A stretch of 10,744 bases of DNA. Source: Paramecium sonneborni (taxonomy: Eukaryota; Ciliophora; Oligohymenophorea; Peniculida; Parameciidae). Positions 1 to 8,022 of the stretch are shown one piece after another (positions within the stretch are counted from its first letter, which is position 1; every line of letters begins with the position of its first letter). The stretch covers positions 11,828 to 22,571 of the forward strand of contig CAJJDN010000325.1 of NCBI GenBank assembly GCA_905182985.1, given 5' to 3'. The notes under the pieces are model-generated. The model saw nothing but the letters and a program-made list of their open reading frames with translations, made no database searches and was not told the origin of the DNA. A program made the translations under genes and the position numbers.

Positions 1-720
1 ATAATTCTTTCCTTCAGTTCTTTCTGGAGACCTATTAAATTATTACAAATCAAATTTATTGCTAATTACATGTACATAAGAGTGCCAACAAAGGTTCTGA
101 CTATTGCAATAGTATTTTCCAGTTATTTACTGATCCCAAATTCTGAAAGTTTAATTTATCCTTAATTATTGATTAGAATATTTTCTGGTTTGATGAAGTA
201 AATATTTTTATTTATGCAAATATTCTAACCCTAGGAGAATATTGTAAATTATTGTAGTATTGATTTGTTCATTGATGAATTCAACTAAATTGTTTTTATA
301 AATCTATTCAATTAAGCTTTTCAAAGATTCTTGATCCATGTGCTATAGAACTAATCATATAATTCCTTATTTGTTTGTTTAAAGAGATACCTTCTTCATA
401 ATAGGCTCCATAAAACTTTATCTACTGCACACATTCTATACCATTTAGTAATGTACTCAGATCATTCGGCATTTAACGTCGTTTATCCTTGTCAAAAACA
501 TTGATTATCTTTATATTAAGTATATGTGTCAACTTTTAATGCTACTTTACAATTTTATGGGATATAGAGTCATATACAAACCTAGCTTGACACTCCCTAA
601 CCAATTATATCTCCAATTTTAATATGTTATGACTTTCTTTATTGTCTATATTTGCATTCCATTTGTAGATGTTAATCCTTCATTATTAATCTTAATTCCT
701 GCTTTTGGAAATCTTACCCT
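1..720 (-). pseudogene. MAP-kinase kinase (STE7/MKK-like) pseudogene, 3' end beyond window
   Basis: This is a decayed dual-specificity protein kinase of the MAPKK class, read on the minus strand with TAA/TAG as Gln. In order I see a glycine-rich loop (IGDIIGQG, 591-614), the VALK lysine motif (534-545), a helix-C region (KDKRRQMPNDLSTLL, just downstream), FYGAYYEEG (389-415), GLEYLHK, KPENILI (174-191) and an activation segment RTFVGTLMYM (69-98). After a short intron comes SPERTEGKNY. The FYGAYYEEG and VGTLMYMSPER signatures are typical of MKKs. Decay is clear. The motifs lie in at least three frames. The HRD catalytic-loop aspartate is missing because LLHQ runs almost directly into KPEN near 190-197. 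The DFG motif reads EFG (135-149). There is a TGA just after the glycine loop. An active kinase would phosphorylate MAP kinases, but this copy cannot. An upstream piece, GIKINNEGLTSTNG (658-699), may be its N-terminus. The rest, to about 989, shows nothing I recognise. Confidence 0.85.
32..69 (-). other. 38-nt spliceosomal intron candidate inside the kinase
   Basis: On the minus strand the stretch begins GTAATTAGC and ends TTTAATAG. It interrupts the codon for Met in the conserved YM|SPER motif after its second base (phase 2). Removing it restores Tyr-Met-Ser-Pro-Glu-Arg exactly. GTA...TAG ends and a length of a few tens of bases match the Paramecium intron style, though 38 nt is slightly above the usual 20-35. 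Excision as a TA-bounded IES would not restore the frame. Its splice sites survive although the gene is broken. Confidence 0.7.
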
Positions 721-989
721 ATTATAAATTCAAACATTTCAAAAATCATTGAACCATTTTATTCAAAATTAACTTTTATATCAAATTCATCTGACATGTT
801 ATATAATAATAAATTAAATATACATTTATAATATTGTTAAGACGTGTTGCATACATTTTTTAGTCTTTGTTTTCTCTTATAACATTTTTTTGAACTATCC
901 TATCCCTTTTTAATAATTAATTCCTTTATTTTTTATCAATCAAATTATAGATTACAATAATATCTTTCATATTCTTAAATTTAACATGG

Positions 990-1243
990 TCATAATCTAT
1001 CAACATAATTTATAAGATTGTAATAATTGCTTGAATAATAATCATATATAAGAATACCCATTATTGATTCATAATCTTCTAATAACATAATAGAATCTAA
1101 TAGATAAAATTTCGCTGGTTAATTTAATAGATGATGATCTTCTGGAAATGAAATATCCACAGTAGATTTTCTACTAAATTTAACAGAGGGTTTATCTTTA
1201 TTTAACTAGAAAGCAATTGTATCTTCTAAATTTGATCCTTCAA
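990..1243 (-). pseudogene. Second FHA domain, degenerate
   Basis: A TGA-free stretch on the minus strand begins EGSNLEDTIAF and continues VDISFPEDHHLLNQPAKFY (the alanine-lysine part is at 1099-1119), then LLEDYESIMG (1056-1082). The order matches the FHA fold: a strand ending in D-I/x-I, then hxLSxxHA, then the LxDxxSxNGT loop. The key residues have been lost. The Ser and His of SxxHA read Leu and Pro, and the Asn-Gly-Thr of the loop reads Met-Gly-Ile. It is in a different frame from the first FHA domain upstream, which ends at a TGA at 1244-1246, so one indel separates them. FHA domains bind phosphothreonine peptides; this one would not. It ends at TGA 990-992. Confidence 0.6.
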
Positions 1244-1888
1244 TCACTTATAAAGTAATCTTTCGATATATATTTAATAGATTAATTCAAGTCTTTCATT
1301 ATTCACTTGATCAATTCTTAACACTTAAAATTGATGGTTGCCTAATTCTATTAGCATACCTGATTTTAAGTTAGGACTTTTAATTATCTTAATAAATTTT
1401 CCTGTTGTACTTCCAACATCCTTTAGAGCAAACTAAGATTGCAGTAAAAAATACTTTTTGATCTTAAAAATAATTTCAGCATGGAATCTACTAATATTTT
1501 TTTCTAAAATTAGTATCTAATTGCTAGAATGTCTTCCTATTTTTGCTCCTGTTTCTCTTACACAATAAAAGTTGGATTTTTATCCTTCAATCGGTTATAA
1601 TATTAATTAGTGCTCAAATTTATTATTTGATGCTATCTCTTATTTTATTACTTGCTCTTCTATCTTAACATTTTAATAAGGAAATTGTTTATAATGATGA
1701 TTATTATTTTCTTAATTTTCTAATAACATCTACTAAAATTGATTATTTTTTTGAATAGTAAAATCTTCATCTTATTATCGATTATTATTAAGACTTTATT
1801 GTTTAAGCTACTTTAAATAATCGCTATGTTCTTTAAACCAATTATTAACCCCTATTGATTTTTAGGAAATAGTACAATTTAACTTCCG
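1244..1888 (-). pseudogene. FHA-domain protein fragment (first FHA domain)
   Basis: A continuous minus-strand frame carries a Gln/Asn-rich leader and then an FHA domain: IGRHSSN (the GRHSS part at 1523-1537), ISRFHAEI (1472-1492), LKDVGSTTGKF (1394-1423) and SGMLIELGNHQFQVL. The Gly-Arg, Ser-x-x-His and Gly-Ser-Thr positions that form the phosphopeptide-binding loops are all present. The usual Asn of GSTNGT is Thr here, which would weaken binding. The frame stops at TGA 1244-1246, after which a second FHA domain continues in another frame, so the ancestor probably had tandem FHA domains. The same open frame runs upstream without TGA into a PP2C segment, about 237 codons in total. Whether that was one gene or an accidental join is not clear. 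Confidence 0.75.
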
Positions 1889-2160
1889 AATTCCATCAGA
1901 AGCTACTGCTAAGAATTTATCTGTTGGTAATAATTGATGTCTGATAATTTCTGGATCACTCCTTTTTAACTCGCAACATAATCCCCAAAACTTCGAGACA
2001 TCGCTAATCCAGGTACATCTTCGTCTAATTTCCAAACTCTAGCTGGTCCTATTGGATTATTTTCTTCATCACTGAATGATATAACCTTATCATGAGTATT
2101 AATTAAAAAAACAATTTTTTTGGTGTTTCTCTTTTTTTGATGATTGTGGAAGGGAATAAA
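1889..2160 (-). pseudogene. PP2C-type protein phosphatase fragment
   Basis: This is the C-terminal half of a metal-dependent Ser/Thr phosphatase (PPM/PP2C family). On the minus strand I read VISFSDEENNPIGPARVW (GPARVW at 2032-2049), then PGLAMSRSFGDYVAS (AMSRSFGD at 1981-2004). After a frameshift near 1953-1962 comes SDPEIIRHQLLPTDKFLAVA followed by SDGI (1889-1900). These are motifs in the canonical order and spacing; the Asp of SFGD and the Asp of SDG are metal-site residues. The family next has Trp-Glu (SDGIWE), but here the Trp codon reads CGG (Arg), and similarity ends at once. The N-terminal half, including the DGHGG motif, is absent. The piece is therefore truncated at both ends and frameshifted. 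Upstream the match fades at about 2150. Confidence 0.88.
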
Positions 2161-2298
2161 ATTAATTATTTTTAAATTAGTATGTATTTGTAATCATAAT
2201 TTTATGAAAATAAAGAATTATTAATTTATTATATACTATTTTGAAGATTGCTATCTTAAATAAGTTATAACTCTTTGGTTAGTCAAATTAGTTAAATA

Positions 2299-2658
2299 AT
2301 GAGAAAAGAATTTCTTAATATATCGAATATTTCAATTTATGAATTAAAAGATCAAATTATTCTCTGTTACAAGTATCATGATGTGATTGAGAGTTTGATA
2401 AATATTCACAAATATGGTCAATAGATATATTTATCAAGTAGATTAAGTAATCTTGGTTAAACAGAAGCTTAGAGAATATAAGTAAAATCCTTTTTTAAAA
2501 TACCAGATTTTCTTTAGAATATCCTAATTTAATCATAATCAATTAAGTTAAAAATATAAGCATATAAAAAGTGGAGATTAGCATTTATATTGAAATTGAT
2601 TAATCTATTATATTAGAACTTCAGATTAATACATTTATAAAACTTATTTAGAAATTGA
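2299..2658 (+). CDS. Unrecognised open frame, 119 codons, possibly a gene remnant
   Basis: From ATG 2299 to TGA 2656-2658 the frame is open with TAA/TAG as Gln; it opens just after a TGA at 2242. The centre reads KYGQQIYLSSRLSNLGQ then TEAQRIQVKSFFKIPDFLQN, which has a mixed, protein-like composition. The run of hydrophobic strand, short loop, helix, and then a K-x-P-x-x-L-Q-N ending recalls Alba-like nucleic-acid-binding domains. The match is loose and I would not name it on that basis. At this base composition a TGA-free run of this length can arise by chance. Confidence 0.3.
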
Positions 2659-3671
2659 TGATAATCCATTATAAATTTAAATCTAATTGTATTATTATTA
2701 TAAAATAAATATCAATAAAATATCTTTTGTAATTGCCTCAAATTTATTTAAAATAATTCATAAAAATGAACTAAGTGTAATTTTTTTCTTAATAAAATAA
2801 AGAGAGACGACAATAAGAATTAAAAAAATTAAAAAATCTCCTTAAGCCTAAATGACTTAAATAATGATGAGAAACATAAATGAATTATTTAAAAAGTGTT
2901 TGTTAGTATTTAGGATTGCATAGAATATTCAATTTAAGCAAAGACAAAGAATGAAAAAAGTATTGGTTTTTCTTAACGTTTTGGACATTGTGAAGAAATC
3001 ATTAAATCCAAAGTTTAAAAAAGCTTTATTTTGACTATGAGATTCTTATCTTTGATCTCAAATTTAAGAAATATTTAGTTAATAAATTATTAACAGGTGT
3101 ATATATGACACATAAAACAATGTTAAAATATAATTAAAAGTTTATTCAATTACGTACTTCAAAGTAATAATTAATTATAAACTTTATACCACCATAAATT
3201 TTTAAATTGTATCTCTCAGATATAATCAATAGATTGAGGCTTAATTGTTGATTAAAAAAAACCAAAGCCCAGCGATAACAGGTAAATCTTAATAGGATTG
3301 ATCAGAGAGAATATTTTTTAATTCAAATAGAGAGAGAAAAAGATTGGATATAACTATTTGATATGAACATCAATTTGAGCATTTTGGATCAAATTGAGCT
3401 CTTAATGGAAGAAATTGGTCCTGATTAATCTTGATATTGCCCTTCTAGCAAAGAAGATCTTAAGTAATTTGTTATAATCAGAAAATTTGATTTCTAAATT
3501 TAAGAAATATAATTGTTTGTATAACATAATGAATTTTTTTCTCTTCTTTATGCCTATCGAATCCCCTCATTCTATGAAAAAATATATATAAGAAACAGAT
3601 TTTTATTTGTCATTGACTTGAGGAAAATTCAGTCTCCTCCTCATATTTTAAAGTTATATTTTAAGATATGA
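2600..3671 (+). pseudogene. Unrecognised decayed gene in two frames
   Basis: Frame 2 is open from 2600 to TGA 3032-3034 (144 codons). Its second half reads RIAQNIQFKQRQRMKK, then VLVFLNVLDIVKKSLNPKFK. The story appears to continue at once in frame 3 from 3033 (DYEILIFDLKFKKYLVNKLL). That frame runs to 3671 with two internal TGA codons at 3249 and 3432, and includes EKDWIQLFDMNINLSILDQI and YCPSSKEDLKQFVIIRKFDF. The amphipathic, basic composition looks coding and the frame hand-over at 3032 suggests a single indel. I recognise no domain. TGA spacing in frame 3 is near what random AT-rich DNA would give, so that part is the weaker half. Confidence 0.35.
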
Positions 3672-4301
3672 TTAGGATTTCAATAGTAAGGAAGTATGAA
3701 AAAAAATGTTGGATGTTATTATAAAAGTTACTAATTTATATAATAATTAAAAATTATTGAATTCTTGTTTTGTTATGAGAAATTATAAACTTGATAGTAT
3801 TTGATTGATTCAATATTTAAAGAATCCAATACACTTGATGATAAAAATTAAGAAGCCCCATCTTTGTCTTTGTGAGTAATTAAAGCTCGAATCAAATCTA
3901 AGTCTCGATTATGAAGGAATTATAATTATCAAAACTACATTCTTATTCATAAAAAATAAGGGTTCCTTTAATAGAAATCAAAACTATTTGATGAATAAGC
4001 TAAATAAGAATACTATCATAGTTTTAATAAAAATTGTAGAATTTTATTTAATTAACTATTGCAGATAGACTATCTAAAATTTTGATGGTATTTTCTTTTG
4101 ATGTAGAGATTTGTAAAGATTGTATTAAAAGAGAATTAATTTATTTGATTATGAATTGATTGGAAATATCTTTAATATTTATTTATTTCTACATGAGTGC
4201 ATTTTAAAAATGGTATGTTTCTAACATTTCAGAGTCAATATTTATAAATTCTAATTTTTTTTATTACTTAAACAATAAATAACATGGTTTTAAGATTGAA
4301 A
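3672..4301 (+). other. Mostly featureless stretch with one 98-codon open frame
   Basis: Apart from a frame open from 3805 to TGA 4099-4101, I see no supported gene on either strand. That frame reads LKLESNLSLDYEGIIIIKTT in its middle. It has no recognisable motif and may be chance or an old gene piece. Confidence 0.25.
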
Positions 4302-4304
4302 TGA

Positions 4305-4776
4305 AATGATATTAATGAACAATTAACTAGTTTTGAAGTATAAAATTTTGGATAAACAAATGCATTTACTTAGGGTATTTAAAATGCATAAGAACATTAC
4401 TTCAAAATAATTAAAAAGTTTAAGTAATAAGGCAATCATTCTCTAAACTTAATGACTAAATTATTACTTTACTTACTTTTTCAATATAGTCAATTTACCA
4501 AGAGTGTTTATTAAAGTCTATAGAATCAGTATATATAATTACAATGTAATAATCTGAAAATCTATTGATAATAAAACTGATCTTTAATCCTTTGAATATA
4601 GAAACAATTTTCTTGGAAATGATGAATTAAATACTTGTGTTTGCAAAGTCAAGAAATTATTACTGAATAATTAAATTTATGAGATTTAATTAGTTTAATT
4701 ATCATATTAAAAACTGTGGCAATTTAGAGGGAATCTGTTTTCTAAGAAATCTAATTACTTAAATCTTATATTATGA
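4305..4776 (+). pseudogene. Possible TmcB-like membrane protein remnant, frameshifted
   Basis: Two adjoining open pieces hand over at about 4558. Frame 3 (4305-4568) carries QEHYFKIIKKFKQQGNHSLN and then LMTKLLLYLLFQYSQFTKSV. Frame 1 (4558-4776) carries LQSFEYRNNFLGNDEL and later SYQKLWQFRGNLFSKKSNYL. The sequence of features is: residues like Y-x-x-x-I-x-x-F, a helical leucine-rich repeat-like segment, then F-x-Y-R-x-x-F and a later LWQF. This resembles the cytosolic repeat region of the large TmcB/TmcC-type membrane proteins that are abundant in ciliates. That is my recollection of the family pattern, not a search result. A further weak piece (QLNDILMIILLIIYEVNKQ, around 4860-4910) may continue it. 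No start, transmembrane region or intact C-terminus is visible. Confidence 0.3.
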
Positions 4777-5102
4777 ATGTATTATTTGAATTTCAATTTT
4801 TCCTTTGCTATAATTAGCAATGCTATTTGTTAAAAATATTGAGGATTATTAATTAAATGATATATTAATGATTATTCTGCTTATTATTTATGAAGTGAAC
4901 AAGTAAATATGTTAGCAGTAATAATTAAACTTCATTAATAATATTAACTTTTTACATCATTGATATTGATAATTTCAAAACTCTATTTTATTTATTTATA
5001 TCTATCTACTTCATGGATTCAATAAAATTTAGTATCTTAATAATAGTTTTTATCTATATCATCTAATTTAAGTTTGAAATATTTAGGGTATTTAATATAT
5101 GA
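4777..5102. other. No supported gene
   Basis: AT-rich sequence with short TGA-free runs only. The one plausible piece, around 4860-4910, is noted with the preceding gene remnant. Confidence 0.5.
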
Positions 5103-5429
5103 TTATCAAATATATTGATTCAATTAAGTTAACTAACATTTAATTTGATTGAGATGAGTTATGTATAATTTGATTATTTTCTTTTATATATATTATTGTC
5201 TTCTGCAATAGATAGGCCTTCTCCATCACAGTGCTTACTTTCTGTCAAATACACTGAATATCATCCATTTTACTTTATTTAAAATATTCTCATGATCGAT
5301 CTGAAGTCTGAGATGTTCTAATTAAAGAATTGTCATACTTTATTTGAGACCTATTTAATAAATAAATTAAAAAAATAATATTTCAGGTAGATGAATTTGA
5401 TGACTTTTTAAAAGATTTAATAAAAATGA
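5103..5429 (+). CDS. Unrecognised open frame, 108 codons
   Basis: The frame is open between TGA 5100-5102 and TGA 5427-5429. It contains a hydrophobic stretch (FDYFLLYILLSSA) followed by IDRPSPSQCLLSVKYTEYHP and FYFIQNILMIDLKSEMFQLK. Composition is compatible with a membrane-protein piece. An in-frame ATG lies in EMSYVQF, ahead of the hydrophobic stretch. There is no recognisable domain. A competing minus-strand frame over the same bases also lacks TGA, so the coding strand is uncertain. Confidence 0.25.
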
Positions 5430-6048
5430 TTTAAAAAACATAACTGAACAGAAAGTATCAGAATTTTTAGAATAATTATTAATTTAGATGCTTAGAATAT
5501 CTTAATGAAATAAGAGAGACCATTTAGTTAAACTTGTTACATTAGAAATGAATGAAAAAAATTAATTGATGGAGATCAAAATGCAAAAAATAAGATAAAA
5601 GGTTAAACCTAAAAAGATGAACCTCAAGTGAAGAAGTAGAATTTAAATAAATAGGTAGAATTTATTAGGTAATAAGCTTTGAAAATAATAAATATCTGAA
5701 TCATCCATTAATGTAGATTTGGAGGAAGGAATATCCAGACATCAAGACATCAATGTCAAAATTGGAAATCCCAAAAGGGAAAGATATTTAAAATTAAGGA
5801 GGATAGTTGCTTTAAAAATAAAAAAAATTTAAATTTAATATTGTATTTTTAAAAAGTATTTAATTTAAATTGACGAATGTAATTAGATAAAAGAATAATA
5901 AATTTTAAGTAGCCGAATGTTATATTTATACCTAGAGAATTAATAAGGGTTCAGTTTAGTTGATAAATTAGTTTCTGATCTCTTTTTGTATCATGATAAT
6001 GAATTTTAAAATAAATAAATTCTATAAAGCTTCACAAGTGATTGATTA
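5348..6048 (+). pseudogene. Unrecognised frameshifted coding remnant, charged and Gln-rich
   Basis: Three successive open pieces follow one another on the plus strand. The first is 5348-5551, with VDEFDDFLKDLIKMIQ and RCLEYLNEIRETIQ. The second is 5556-5699, with GDQNAKNKIKGQTQKDEPQV. The third is 5683-6045, with ESSINVDLEEGISRHQDINV then KIGNPKRERYLKLRRIVALK. Each hands over to the next within a few bases, which suggests one gene broken by small indels. It is hydrophilic, with alternating charges. Everything after 5521 recurs 1251 bases downstream (6807-7296) because it lies in the duplicated 1250-base block. I recognise no family. Confidence 0.35.
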
Positions 6049-6771
6049 ATAATAATCTTTTAATATTTTAAATTCAATAATAAATCTTCTTAAATTAATT
6101 ATTCTGCAAATCCTTTTTCTTAGATTCTCCAAGATATTGTGTTTAATAAAAATATACAATTAAGCCAATAATATTTTAATTAGGTTAAAATAATTAATAA
6201 ATTTTTATTATTTTCATTAGAGTTTATTTTTCCTGCTTGTCAAAGCAAAGATTTTTAAAATTTTATGATTTATTTCAGCTATTCTTATAATTTCTTAGGG
6301 TAATGATTGAATTGTTATTGTAAATGTCTATCTTTAACATGCATTCAATGTATTCGTGTAATATGATAAATAAATTAATTAAGACATCAATAATTATGGC
6401 TGACATTTAAATATCACATGAGTATTTCCTCTATTCTGAGGTTTTCTTTAACAAAGATTACCTCTAAAACTTAAAAATCTTATCATTAATAGTATCTAAG
6501 TTATCAACTGATTTAAAAAGCTTAGTATTAGATAACTAATTAATCTCTTTAGTTATCCATGCTGCTCAAAGAGAAAATGGATCACTAAATACTTATTTTG
6601 AAATAGACCCAAATAAGTATTGGAATGTTTGTTTCATTGATTTGGGGAGATATGAGTTCCTTAGATCATTCTGGCCTAGAATCATATCCATATAAGAAAC
6701 CTTATTGTAAAATCTTAATGATTACTAAAAGAAAAGAGTTCTTAAACTTCTGTCATTTCTTCATTAGTTTT
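5522..6771. repeat. 1250-base direct repeat, copy 1
   Basis: It starts ATTTAGTTAAACTTG and ends just before the undetermined base. Compared line by line with 6773-8022 at a fixed offset of 1251, I find one difference (G at 6500 versus A at 7751) and no indels. The left flank of this copy is unique. Its right boundary coincides exactly with the n, which is what an unmerged contig end looks like and not what a biological tandem repeat would need to show. Confidence 0.95.
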
Positions 6772-6772
6772 N
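6772..6772. other. Single undetermined base: probable contig join
   Basis: The only non-ACGT base in the window sits exactly between the two 1250-base copies. Some scaffolders place a single n where two contigs are linked but their estimated gap is negative, meaning they probably overlap. Here the two contig ends do overlap, by 1250 bases. The join should not be read as real sequence. Confidence 0.9.
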
Positions 6773-8022
6773 ATTTAGTTAAACTTGTTACATTAGAAAT
6801 GAATGAAAAAAATTAATTGATGGAGATCAAAATGCAAAAAATAAGATAAAAGGTTAAACCTAAAAAGATGAACCTCAAGTGAAGAAGTAGAATTTAAATA
6901 AATAGGTAGAATTTATTAGGTAATAAGCTTTGAAAATAATAAATATCTGAATCATCCATTAATGTAGATTTGGAGGAAGGAATATCCAGACATCAAGACA
7001 TCAATGTCAAAATTGGAAATCCCAAAAGGGAAAGATATTTAAAATTAAGGAGGATAGTTGCTTTAAAAATAAAAAAAATTTAAATTTAATATTGTATTTT
7101 TAAAAAGTATTTAATTTAAATTGACGAATGTAATTAGATAAAAGAATAATAAATTTTAAGTAGCCGAATGTTATATTTATACCTAGAGAATTAATAAGGG
7201 TTCAGTTTAGTTGATAAATTAGTTTCTGATCTCTTTTTGTATCATGATAATGAATTTTAAAATAAATAAATTCTATAAAGCTTCACAAGTGATTGATTAA
7301 TAATAATCTTTTAATATTTTAAATTCAATAATAAATCTTCTTAAATTAATTATTCTGCAAATCCTTTTTCTTAGATTCTCCAAGATATTGTGTTTAATAA
7401 AAATATACAATTAAGCCAATAATATTTTAATTAGGTTAAAATAATTAATAAATTTTTATTATTTTCATTAGAGTTTATTTTTCCTGCTTGTCAAAGCAAA
7501 GATTTTTAAAATTTTATGATTTATTTCAGCTATTCTTATAATTTCTTAGGGTAATGATTGAATTGTTATTGTAAATGTCTATCTTTAACATGCATTCAAT
7601 GTATTCGTGTAATATGATAAATAAATTAATTAAGACATCAATAATTATGGCTGACATTTAAATATCACATGAGTATTTCCTCTATTCTGAGGTTTTCTTT
7701 AACAAAGATTACCTCTAAAACTTAAAAATCTTATCATTAATAGTATCTAAATTATCAACTGATTTAAAAAGCTTAGTATTAGATAACTAATTAATCTCTT
7801 TAGTTATCCATGCTGCTCAAAGAGAAAATGGATCACTAAATACTTATTTTGAAATAGACCCAAATAAGTATTGGAATGTTTGTTTCATTGATTTGGGGAG
7901 ATATGAGTTCCTTAGATCATTCTGGCCTAGAATCATATCCATATAAGAAACCTTATTGTAAAATCTTAATGATTACTAAAAGAAAAGAGTTCTTAAACTT
8001 CTGTCATTTCTTCATTAGTTTT
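6773..8022. repeat. 1250-base direct repeat, copy 2
   Basis: Second copy of 5522-6771, with unique sequence to its right. If the repeat is an assembly artefact, the true locus runs from 6771 straight to 8023. The reading frame of the long open frame 7293-8534 is continuous across 8022, consistent with this copy being joined to its natural downstream neighbour. Confidence 0.95.

Noticed and set aside
1940..1975. An IES interrupting the phosphatase
   Set aside because: Bases are missing there, not added. No TA-bounded insertion is present that would restore the protein on removal.
2160..2298. A promoter region between the minus-strand and plus-strand remnants
   Set aside because: It is uniformly AT-rich, so TATA-like or A/T tracts carry no information. 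Nothing distinguishes it from its surroundings.
6625..6816. A 63-codon standard-code open frame starting MFVSLIWGDM
   Set aside because: It crosses the n and the contig join at 6772, so its last third is not real contiguous sequence. It overlaps the longer TGA-free frame, and the standard code does not apply here.
5522..8022. A genuine tandem duplication or mobile-element long direct repeats
   Set aside because: The boundary coincides exactly with the single n, no target-site duplication or transposase is visible, and an unmerged contig overlap explains everything.
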